A stretch of DNA of 64,000 nucleotides, from positions 124,001-188,000 of the forward strand of contig JAPMXV010000042.1 of NCBI GenBank assembly GCA_026936335.1. The letters are read 5' to 3'. Each line of letters starts with the position of its first letter. The stretch's first letter is position 1. Below, one piece after another: positions 21,773 to 30,613 of the stretch. Made by a program: the position numbers and the translations under genes. This DNA comes from Mantamonas sphyraenae (Eukaryota; CRuMs; Mantamonadidae). A model generated the notes under the pieces. It was not told the DNA's origin and did no database searches. It was given only the letters and a program-made list of their open reading frames with translations.

Positions 21773-24700
21773 GGCTGGTTACAAGGCGTGTGGGGCTGGG
21801 GCTGGGGCTGGAATGTCCGAGTTGAGGTGCGTGGACGGAGGCAAAGCGAAGGAAAAGATGGAAACGGCAGACGAGGCGATGCAACTGCAGATGCAAAAGC
21901 TGCGTGCTCGCATGGCAGCATTGGAGGATGACGACGAAGACGAGGAGCAGGAGGATGAGTCTTTGGCCCGTGGTGGAGGGCAGCAGCAGCAGCAACAGCA
22001 GGGCGAGTGGGAACACATGGTGCGCTCAAAGGCGCTCTATGCACACATTGTGCACGGAACGCACGAGGACAGCGACAGCGATGACGATTCGCCATCCATG
22101 GCCTCCCCGCGTGCTCTTCCCATGCCAGAAGACACCCAAGGCCGAGATGGGGCGAAAGCGCGCGGGTTTGCTCCTGCGATTTCCCGCCAAATCGCAGACA
22201 TCATGGCGGAGGCCCAGACCCACTTGCCGTCGATCGCAGACAGCGACAGCGACGAGGAACATGACTGTGACGGGGATGGGGTGGCGTCGGACGAAGAGGA
22301 GGTGCTGGACATTGCCAGGCTCAGGAAACGCACAACGGCCACGCAGGCAACGGAAACGGCACGCCCCGGTGACGTGCGAGAGGCCTGGGGCGAACAAACA
22401 TACACACACACACTTGTACAAAGACAGGAAACAGACAATGGACATGCAATGGGCCCTGCATCGGGTGTCCAGCTGGACGTGTCGTGGCTGGACGATTCGG
22501 CGCTGGATCAGCTGCTGGCCCAGCTGGAGGAGCAGCAGACACAGGGACAAGGCACAGGATCGGACAATGGTACAGACACAGATGCACAGCAACAGCGAGA
22601 GGGTGACGAGGGAGGTCTGAATGACGACGGGGCTGGCGTGTGGAAGGGCTTCTCCTACGAGAACGACTATGCCGAGGAAGTGGAGCACGACACATATGTT
22701 CGCCAGGCATGGGATGTGCTGTCGCATGAATATGTGGACACAAAGACCAGGGATGAGGTGGAAGAGGTGGAAGAGGTGGAGGTGCATGAGAAAGAGGAGC
22801 AGGAGAAGGAAGACAAGGCTCTGCCTCTGCATCCCAACAGTTCTGTGACGGCAGAGGAGATTGCAATGCTACTGGAAGCAGCTCCAACACGGGAACAGGA
22901 TTCGTCGGCCAGTTTGGCTGCGCTGAGCCATCGCAAGGGGGCGTGGGATCGTATCGCGCAGATCATTCAGCCCGAAAACGAAACCAAGGCACGTGGAGGC
23001 GACGGCATACCCGTACAGCAGAGGAGACCAGCGACGCGTTCTTCTCTCATGCAAAGGTACGAGCAGGACGAGGAGGAGGAAGATGAGGACGTGGACGAGG
23101 AGGAGGAGGAGGATGACGAAGACGAGGACGACCCCTTGGCATGGCGAAGGCAACGGAAACAAGCCAAACAGGCATTGCAGAAGCAAACACGTCCAGACAC
23201 ACATGTACAGCAAATGACCCCGAGCAAGACGACGTCTGCAGGGGGACAGCCAACCACTCCACAACGCACACCGACTACCTCATCACAGGACGCACCCGTG
23301 TCGCCAGAGACACCACATGGACAGGGGACGCGTGGTGAGGATGGTGCACCCACAGGAAGCTCTGTGAAAAAGTCGCGGTCGAAGAAAAGGCGAGAACGAG
23401 AGAAGCGCAAACGTCAGCGACTGCGCGAGGAGCGTGCGGCGGCAGCAGCAGCTTCAGAAGGGACAATGGAGGAAACCGAGGTGGCGGAAGACACACCCGA
23501 GCGGCGTGGGGCACGATTGACGACGGCGCAGCAGCGGATGAACAAGGAAAACGCAATGCGTGCATTGTACATGGATCAGCACGCTGTGCGCGATCAGGCA
23601 CGCATTGGAAGACAGCGTTTGGATGCGTCTGTGGCCAGGGAGGAGCAAAGTGGCGAGGATGACGTTCAAGGGGACACATCCTCCACTCGGTCGTGGGCCG
23701 ACGCCGTCTCTGGAGCGGGGCGTGTCAAGTCACCCGCCACATCGTCGGCGTCGCTCTCCTCCTCCTCCACGTCCACCACCACCACCATCACGGCCACAAG
23801 GGGCAGTGGAACCTCTGAGAATGGCTGGTGGACCACGCCACAGAACACCTCCTCCAGCAGCAACTGGGGCGCAGAGCCGGAGGACGACGTGGGTGCATTT
23901 GACAGATACCTGGAAGAAGAGAAGGAGCGCATGGAGCAGCAGCGTCGAGAGAGGACACGCGGAAGGATCGAGGAGCGCAGGGGACGTGAGGGCACTCAAG
24001 AGATGCTGCTGTTTGATGAGAGCATCAGCTTTGAGGGCGAGCTGAATGTGGTGCCTGCAGCTCTGCAGGAGGCACTGCTGTGTGAGGACACATCATCCGT
24101 GTTTGTGGAAACGGCAGATGCGCACACTGTGGTGGCCATTGAGTATGGCGAATCAGAGGAGGAGCTGGGTCGGGTGCTGGACTGGCTCCTGTGCTCCCAG
24201 CGAGCCTTTGGAGACAGCGTACGTGGTGTGCGCATGGTGCACAGTGCCACCTGTGTGCCCAGTCTGCGTCCACAAACGATTTTGCTTGTGTTGCTGCAGA
24301 TGAGTCGCACCGAGGCCGTGGATGCGTTGCTTTCTGTGCGTGTGGACGATGTGATGGGCAACGACGGGCCGTTTGCACGCAGCAAGAGTGGGAAGAGCAT
24401 GCTGGACGGAGCCACGTACATGCTCAGCCATCGCAAGCGTGAGGTGGTAGACAGCAAGGCACGTGGACGCTGGTGCTGGACACCGCTGCACCCCCTGCGT
24501 GTTTTCACGGCACCCGCACACATGGGCGTGATGAGCCGTGGTTCAGCCGTGGACGTCAAGGCACAACACAGCGTTTGTGTGGTCAACCCCACCCTGGACC
24601 TGCGCAAAGAGGGTGTGTTGTACCAGATTGTGGCACAGGCGCACGAATGTGGCCTCGACATCGTTGCCATGGGGCTCAAGTACCCGAGTGCCGAGGAGCA

Positions 24701-27446
24701 GACTCTGCTGCGAGCACACACGCTGCTGGATTGCTTCCACGGCCCTGCATACGACCAAGCGGGCACACACAGAGCCGTACGCATGGGCGCACGCCTTGTG
24801 TTTGCGTTGCGAGGCGTGGATGCTGTGCAACGCTGGAGCAATGCCGTGGGACCAGACGACCCCGCATTGGCACGCATCACCGACCCGGATTCGTTGCGAG
24901 CACGCCTGGGCGGGGGCAACAAGAGTGAGAACGTCGTGGAGATCTCACGCACCCTGATCCGGGCCCACAAGGAGATGGCCTTTTGGTTTGGTGGACGCGT
25001 GCCTCCCACAAGCACCGACGATGCATTTGTGGACGACCCATCGTTGTACTACAGCGCCTACGAATCAGCCATGCACACCATGCGAGTTGCAGGCACTTCA
25101 GTCAAGTCGCATGCGGCAAGCACCTCTGAGGAGGAGGAGGAAGAAGAAGAGGATGGATCGCCCTCTCTGGGAACGACGGACGAAAGCGCAGTGGTGGTGC
25201 ACGAGGTGACAGTGGGAGCGGTGGAGACAAGCGTGCTGCTTGTGTCTTGCTTGCTGTCCATGCTCCACGTGGTGCCGCTCCTGGAGGCTGTGCAAGCACA
25301 CGGTCTGCACTTGACGGCCATCCGTCGCAAGCAATTGGACATCATTGATGTGGATGTGTTGGAGAAGCAGGGTCGCAGCGTGTGTGAAGCACACGCCGAT
25401 TTGCTGGACGAGGCCAACGAGCAGGGTCAGCGTCCGTTCCTGCTGCTGCAAGTGCAGAGTGAGAACGCTGTGGCACGCACTGTGGCTCTCCATGCCGCTT
25501 TGCAGCGTCTTCAGCGAGGCAGCGACGCCGCCGGTCTGACCTGGTTCATGCCTCACACACGCGCGTGGGCACAAACCATGAGTGGCCACTTCTTTGGCGA
25601 CGACGTCCACCTCACTCCCAATCGCTACCTTGTCGAGGGCCGCCTGATGTCACATGAAGTGTACTCGAGTGCCGAGTTGCCGCAGATGCTGCTGGTGGCA
25701 TTGACGCCCGATACGCTGCGCAAGGGCAACACTCTCGCCGTGTTGCGTCAGTTGCTTGGCCACCCGGACATCCACCCGGATACAACCGAGTTTGCACGCA
25801 ACCACTTTGAATGCATGGGCATCAAGTTGTTACCCGCGCTTGCACGGTACCAAGCGCAAGAGTTGACCCCGGTCGAGGTGGGCGACGCAGGATGGACCCA
25901 AAGCCTGTCGTTTCTCCAATCCGGTCCCGTGTTGCTCGTCGTCTGCCGCGCAGTCAACGCCTTTGCACGCATGCACGACCTCGTGGGCTCTGTGACACAG
26001 GCACACACCCTGCGTGGTCTCTATGCAGACAGCGACATCGTCGAGTGTGCTCTGTTGTCGTCGCCCAACCCGGAACAGGCCTACCGACAGATCAGCATGT
26101 TCTTTGAGGCCAGTGAATTGACCACAGAACCCGTGTTCTGTTTGCCTCTGGAGCGCATGTTGCCACGGGGCATCCTCTACGGCAGCGAGGATGCAGAGGG
26201 CCACGGCCTCTTGGATGCCATGGTGCAGCCGCCCGAAGCCCTGGCCACCGTCCTCGTGATCAAACCCTCCGTGGCTCCCATGTACCTGCCCAAAATCCTC
26301 CTTACTCTGGCCAACGAGGGCTTTGTTGTCGAACGCATGCGCATGATGCGACTCGACGAACAGCTCGCCTCCTTTCTCTTTGCGTCGCAGGTCGCCGCCG
26401 ACGAACGTGCCCTGATGGTGGCAGCCATGGCAAATGCTGGATCCGATGGTGGTGGTGGTGGTGGTGGTGGTGGTGGTGGTGATGGAGGTGGCGACCCACG
26501 CTCAGTGCGTGCTGCTTACGTGCATCTCATGTGCAGTGGACCTGTCATTGCGCTGTTGCTGCGACGCGAGAACGGAGTGCAACATGCGTTGCGCATTGTG
26601 GGCCATGCCAACCCGAAGCAGGCGCGGTTGGAGAGCCAATTCTCGCTGAGGGGCGTGTTTGGTGGCACAGGGGTGCATGACAATGGCTTTCAGGCGTCTA
26701 CGTCGTACTACGGCGCCACACAGGACGTGGTGCGTGTGTTTGGCAACACACACGATGACAAAGAGGAATCCACGGGGACACAGGAGTCCAGCGCTCAGGA
26801 AGGGCTGTGTGTGCTGCAACGTGCGTCATCGCTGCTGGAAACAGTCGCCGTGGTCATCACGTGGCCCTTCTTGCGACCCAAGAGTGCACGCTGGCTGGAA
26901 TCGGTGCTGGAACTGGTGTTGCGACAGCAGGAGTTTGCATTGGTGGGCATGCGTACATGCGCACTGGACAACCGCAAGGCACAGCGAGTGGCCGAACTGC
27001 TGGCTGGCAGTGGCAGTCATCACCATCACCATCATGTGGATCCAAGCAGCAGTAGCAGCAGCAGTGGTTGGGCTGAGAAAGGGGCTGGGGAGGCCAGCAC
27101 GTGGGTGGACACAGAGGAGGATGTGGAGGCTATCTGTGCGGCGTTGACAGGTGGCCAAGTGCTTGTGCTGGCGCTGGAACGCACAAGTGCCGTGTACCAG
27201 TTTGGTCACCTGTTGCGCCACGGTGAGCTCAAGAGTCTGTTGGACAATCTGTGGCGTGACGAACGCGGTCTCAACGGCGAGGAGGACCGCAGCAGCGCCA
27301 GTTCGGCAGACTCAAGGCGTGCCTGGGCCAGCTGGAGCAATTGTATCATGAGTGCAGACTCGCAGGGGGCCAACGAGGGGCTGGTCACGACCCTCTTTGA
27401 CGCAGAGACCTTGTTTGGAGACAATACGCTTGTGGGAACGGAATGA
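21771..27446 (+). CDS. Giant protein with several degenerate NDP-kinase-like repeats
   Basis: A single uninterrupted frame of 1891 residues; later starts at 21813 and 21858 are possible. The first 740 or so residues are acidic, Gln- and Lys-rich low complexity. The rest is globular and contains several segments resembling the nucleoside diphosphate kinase fold. One around 930-1040 has VGPDDPALARITDPDSLRAR, the NDK Gxx(N/D)P...S-x-R pattern. One around 1306-1446 has SGPVLLVVCRAVNAF, then LRGLYADS and PEQAYRQISMFF. One around 1493-1658 has SGPVIALLLRRENGVQHAL and NPKQARLESQFSLRGVF. A weaker one lies around 1686-1826. The active-site motif N-x-x-H-G-S-D-S is not preserved: the third repeat reads NGFQAST, so the phosphoacceptor His is replaced by Gln. 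It looks like a multi-NDK pseudoenzyme, perhaps axonemal by analogy with NME7/NME8. I do not recognise a named orthologue. Confidence 0.7.
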   Translation: MAGYKACGAGAGAGMSELRCVDGGKAKEKMETADEAMQLQMQKLRARMAALEDDDEDEEQEDESLARGGGQQQQQQQGEWEHMVRSKALYAHIVHGTHEDSDSDDDSPSMASPRALPMPEDTQGRDGAKARGFAPAISRQIADIMAEAQTHLPSIADSDSDEEHDCDGDGVASDEEEVLDIARLRKRTTATQATETARPGDVREAWGEQTYTHTLVQRQETDNGHAMGPASGVQLDVSWLDDSALDQLLAQLEEQQTQGQGTGSDNGTDTDAQQQREGDEGGLNDDGAGVWKGFSYENDYAEEVEHDTYVRQAWDVLSHEYVDTKTRDEVEEVEEVEVHEKEEQEKEDKALPLHPNSSVTAEEIAMLLEAAPTREQDSSASLAALSHRKGAWDRIAQIIQPENETKARGGDGIPVQQRRPATRSSLMQRYEQDEEEEDEDVDEEEEEDDEDEDDPLAWRRQRKQAKQALQKQTRPDTHVQQMTPSKTTSAGGQPTTPQRTPTTSSQDAPVSPETPHGQGTRGEDGAPTGSSVKKSRSKKRREREKRKRQRLREERAAAAAASEGTMEETEVAEDTPERRGARLTTAQQRMNKENAMRALYMDQHAVRDQARIGRQRLDASVAREEQSGEDDVQGDTSSTRSWADAVSGAGRVKSPATSSASLSSSSTSTTTTITATRGSGTSENGWWTTPQNTSSSSNWGAEPEDDVGAFDRYLEEEKERMEQQRRERTRGRIEERRGREGTQEMLLFDESISFEGELNVVPAALQEALLCEDTSSVFVETADAHTVVAIEYGESEEELGRVLDWLLCSQRAFGDSVRGVRMVHSATCVPSLRPQTILLVLLQMSRTEAVDALLSVRVDDVMGNDGPFARSKSGKSMLDGATYMLSHRKREVVDSKARGRWCWTPLHPLRVFTAPAHMGVMSRGSAVDVKAQHSVCVVNPTLDLRKEGVLYQIVAQAHECGLDIVAMGLKYPSAEEQTLLRAHTLLDCFHGPAYDQAGTHRAVRMGARLVFALRGVDAVQRWSNAVGPDDPALARITDPDSLRARLGGGNKSENVVEISRTLIRAHKEMAFWFGGRVPPTSTDDAFVDDPSLYYSAYESAMHTMRVAGTSVKSHAASTSEEEEEEEEDGSPSLGTTDESAVVVHEVTVGAVETSVLLVSCLLSMLHVVPLLEAVQAHGLHLTAIRRKQLDIIDVDVLEKQGRSVCEAHADLLDEANEQGQRPFLLLQVQSENAVARTVALHAALQRLQRGSDAAGLTWFMPHTRAWAQTMSGHFFGDDVHLTPNRYLVEGRLMSHEVYSSAELPQMLLVALTPDTLRKGNTLAVLRQLLGHPDIHPDTTEFARNHFECMGIKLLPALARYQAQELTPVEVGDAGWTQSLSFLQSGPVLLVVCRAVNAFARMHDLVGSVTQAHTLRGLYADSDIVECALLSSPNPEQAYRQISMFFEASELTTEPVFCLPLERMLPRGILYGSEDAEGHGLLDAMVQPPEALATVLVIKPSVAPMYLPKILLTLANEGFVVERMRMMRLDEQLASFLFASQVAADERALMVAAMANAGSDGGGGGGGGGGGDGGGDPRSVRAAYVHLMCSGPVIALLLRRENGVQHALRIVGHANPKQARLESQFSLRGVFGGTGVHDNGFQASTSYYGATQDVVRVFGNTHDDKEESTGTQESSAQEGLCVLQRASSLLETVAVVITWPFLRPKSARWLESVLELVLRQQEFALVGMRTCALDNRKAQRVAELLAGSGSHHHHHHVDPSSSSSSSGWAEKGAGEASTWVDTEEDVEAICAALTGGQVLVLALERTSAVYQFGHLLRHGELKSLLDNLWRDERGLNGEEDRSSASSADSRRAWASWSNCIMSADSQGANEGLVTTLFDAETLFGDNTLVGTE

Positions 27447-27511
27447 AGACTATACGCACGTCTGCCCACAGTGCGAAGAATGCAAGGCTGAGTAAGCGTC
27501 ATCCACCACCC

Positions 27512-29308
27512 ATGGCCGACATCCCAACCACACAAATATCCCACCACAATGGTTGGTTTCCATGCAGCAATCCCCCCCCCCCTCCACCTCCCACCTGTGC
27601 ATCCATTTCCCTTTGCTCACATGTGCCCCTGTGCCCCTGTTATCCCTTTCTCACAGAGCAAGCGCGACAACAAGGACCAAGATCTGGACGAGGAAGCCCA
27701 GCAAGGAGTAGGTTTTGCGTCCATGTCATGCCCACACACACACACACACACACGCACACACGCACACCTGAGAACAGAAGCGTGCATGGCAGTGGGCTCA
27801 AGAAGGCCGCAATGCACCCGTCCGGGCAGAGCGTGAGGGAATTGCTCGTGCCCCGAGGCTCCGAAGGGGGCGAATTCAAACTGCGCAAACACGGATCACT
27901 GACATCCAGAATCACCGCATGCACCATACAGCTGGAAGACACTAAGGACCTGAAGCAGATGAGCCAGGCAGAGCTGATGAAGCTGATCGGAGCAGGCGAG
28001 GCGCCAAAGGCAAAGGTGAGGCCAACGAGAAATGCACGGCAGCCGCAACACAGCCAAACCAGCTGACACCCACCCCACCCCTCCCCCCCTACCACACCAC
28101 ACCACACAACCCGACGAATCACCACATGGACGGAGCAGGATGAGAAGGACTTTAAGTTCTGGGGCACGCAACCTGTGCCGAGCCTGAACGCGGAGGTGAC
28201 GGAGGAGCAGCTGGGCCCGATTGACGAGCCCAAGACGGTGGAGGACATCCGCGACACGCCGTACAACCTGCCCAAGGGGTTTGAGTGGGTGGATTTGGAC
28301 GTGTACGATGAGGATGGCGACCTGGCAGAGATGAACAAGCTGCTGTCGCTGAACTACGTGGAGGACGACGACGCCACGTTCCGCTTCAACTACTCCAAGG
28401 ACTTTCTCAAGTGGGCGCTGACGCCCCCAGGCTGGCGCAAGGAGTGGCACCTGGGCGTGCGTGTGACCAAAAGTGGCAAGCTGTTTGGCATGATCACGGG
28501 TGTGCCAGCCAAGATCCAGGTGCACGGCCAGGAGATCCAAATGGTGGAGATCAACTTTCTGTGTGTGCACAAGAACCTGCGTTCCAAGCGTCTGGCACCC
28601 GTGCTGATCAAGGAGATCACACGCAGGGTCAATGTGACCGACATCTGGCAGGCTGTGTTCACCGCTGGCATCACCCTGCCCAAGCCCGTCTCCACCAACC
28701 GCTACTGGCACCGTTCCCTCAACCCTCTCAAGCTCGTCGACGTGGGCTTTTCCTACATTCCGCCGCGGCAGACGCGCAAGATCTACGCCAAGCTGCACAA
28801 GCTGCCCGAGGAGACGCAGACGCCCGGGTTCCGTGCCATGGAGGAGAAGGATGTGGCCACGGTGACCAAACTGCTCACGGAACGACTGAGCCAACAGAAA
28901 CTGGCGCAGGTGTTTGACGAGGAGGAGGTTGCCCATTGGATGCTTCCTCGCAAGGGTGTCATCTACTCGTATGTGGTGGAGAACAGCGAGGGTGTGGTCA
29001 CCGACTTTACCTCCTTCTACTCCCTGCCCTCACACATCATGGGCCACAAGAAGTACGACATGCTCACGCCGCCTACTCCTACTACAACGTTGCCACCACC
29101 ACCGAGTTCAAGGATCTCATCAAGGACGCCATGATCATGGCCGTCGCCGAGGGCTTTCGACGTCTACAACTGTCTCGACCTCAACGACAACATCGAAGTC
29201 TTGGAAGCCCTGCGCTTTGGCAAGGGCGACGGTACCCTCCAGTACTATCTGTACAACTGGGCCTGCCCAGAGATGCTGCCCCACGAGATGGGCCTTGTTC
29301 TGTTGTGA
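27512..29308 (+). CDS. NMT1: Glycylpeptide N-tetradecanoyltransferase (N-myristoyltransferase)
   Basis: Transfers myristate to N-terminal glycines. The main exon, 28139-29308, follows a 123-nt phase-0 intron (28016-28138) and encodes the catalytic GNAT-fold pair. Visible are [81 protein letters not shown] and the C-terminal [19 protein letters not shown] ending in LVLL. The frame breaks twice. At about 29067-29069 one base appears to be missing, and at about 29158 one extra base restores the frame. The segment between ([18 protein letters not shown]) reads in the next frame and matches NMT perfectly. Upstream, the exon ending 28015 encodes [20 protein letters not shown]. Earlier exons are unsettled: ATG 27512 ([10 protein letters not shown]) and an exon near 27657-27707 ([16 protein letters not shown]) are candidates. 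The enzyme identity is secure; the N-terminus is not. Confidence 0.88.
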
Positions 29309-29384
29309 TTTGTGCAGTGCAGAGAAGAAACTTCCCTCAATTTCTCCTTCTCTCTCCTCACTCACTCTCTCTCTCTCTCTCTCA

Positions 29385-30555
29385 TCACTTGCTCTTCTTG
29401 GCAGGGGCCACGGTACGTGGGCGAGTGGCTGCGGTGAGCATGGGACACGGGGCAAGCTTGAGGGCAAGGTAGGTGCCGATTGCCTGCAAGGCCAGGCCAA
29501 TGAGCACCTCCATGGCGGGGTTGGAGCCAATGCGACCACCCACAAGCAGACGGAAAAAGTCAAGGAAGCACATGCCAAACATGCCAGCTGCGAGGCCATC
29601 GATGGCCACCTGAGACATGGGCATTCCTTCCTCGGCCTCGGTGTCGGTCAAGCGGAAGTACCAGTGGAAGGACACCACAAAGTACAGTGCATACATGCAC
29701 GATCCGGCCGTGAGTACCGTCAGCCACTCCACCGTAAAGTGGTAGTAAGGGAACTGCGTGGTTGGAAGAGGCGTGCAGGGGGGGGGTGTCAATGCAAAGG
29801 GCACTCTGAGCCGGTCGTGGGGACTCGGGTATTGGCAAAGGGGGGAAACAGGTTGGCCACACGTACGCTGGAGATGGTAAAGGACTCCATGAATGCGGTG
29901 AGGGTGGACAGGAACATGATGAGAAGGATGTAGAGCACAAAGTTGAACGGCTTGCCCAGCTCGCAGCCGCTCAGGAAGCGTCGCAGCACTGCGTTGGTCA
30001 CCGTGTGGTACATGCAAAAGTAGGCATGGGCCATCAAGTACATGGCAATGGGCACATCGTTGAGACGCCAGTCGTAAATGAACGAGTATCTGTGTGTGGA
30101 GAGAGAGAGAGGGTGTGGCGTGTGTGTGTGTGTGTGGGTGTCAGCCTTCGACGCCCATCGGAGGGATTTTGCGCGCCACACTCGTCGCCCACGCTGCCTT
30201 TTGCCCACACCTACTTGGCACCAAGCACGTTGTAAAAGTAGTGCGTAAAGTAGAAGCTGCCAATGTACACAAAGATGGCCAACCAGACCTGGAGCTTGAC
30301 GTAGTGTCGTTCGTACCATGGCAGGTCCTGCTGGGTCTCGCAGCCGGGCCAGAAGATGGGCACCATGTACATGGCCACCAGAATGGCAGCGTACACTGTG
30401 TATTCCAGGTCTTCCCAACCTTCGTACAAGCGGAATATGACCACAGGCACAAAGGTGAGCAGCCAGGCCACGCTGCACAGCATCATGTAGCGTTCAGTCG
30501 CCCTGTGAACGGGATTGGACGGCAACCAGTGGGGATTGGAGACAGCAACAGCCAT
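29385..30555 (-). CDS. CPI1: Cycloeucalenol cycloisomerase
   Basis: Opens the 9,19-cyclopropane ring of cycloeucalenol to obtusifoliol, a step needed only in cycloartenol-based sterol pathways. Three exons on the minus strand are inferred: 30555-30215, 30089-29867 and 29753-29385. The introns of 125 and 113 nt are GT-AG with phases that agree, and the product is 310 residues (plant enzyme about 280). It is polytopic, with about eight hydrophobic segments. Diagnostic stretches are HWLPSNPVHRATERYMML, DLPWYERHYVKLQVWL, FYFTHYFYNVLGAKYSF, LMAHAYFCMYHTVTN and FMESFTISSFPYYHFTV, and each has a counterpart in the plant protein (for example THYFFKVLGASYTF and ETLAISNFPYYEF). It probably acts in the ER. 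The C-terminal tail is Lys-rich (APAKKSK), a possible ER-retrieval-like end. It follows the GFM2-type gene by 58 nt on the same strand. Confidence 0.9.
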
Positions 30556-30613
30556 GTGTGTATATGTGTGTGTGTGTGTGTGTTTGTGTATGTGTGGGTT
30601 TGAGTGGATCGAC

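Noticed and set aside
26449-26482. GGT repeat as a possible CRISPR or regulatory array
   Set aside because: It is an in-frame poly-Gly run inside the NDK-like gene. No spacer/repeat pattern exists anywhere in the window.
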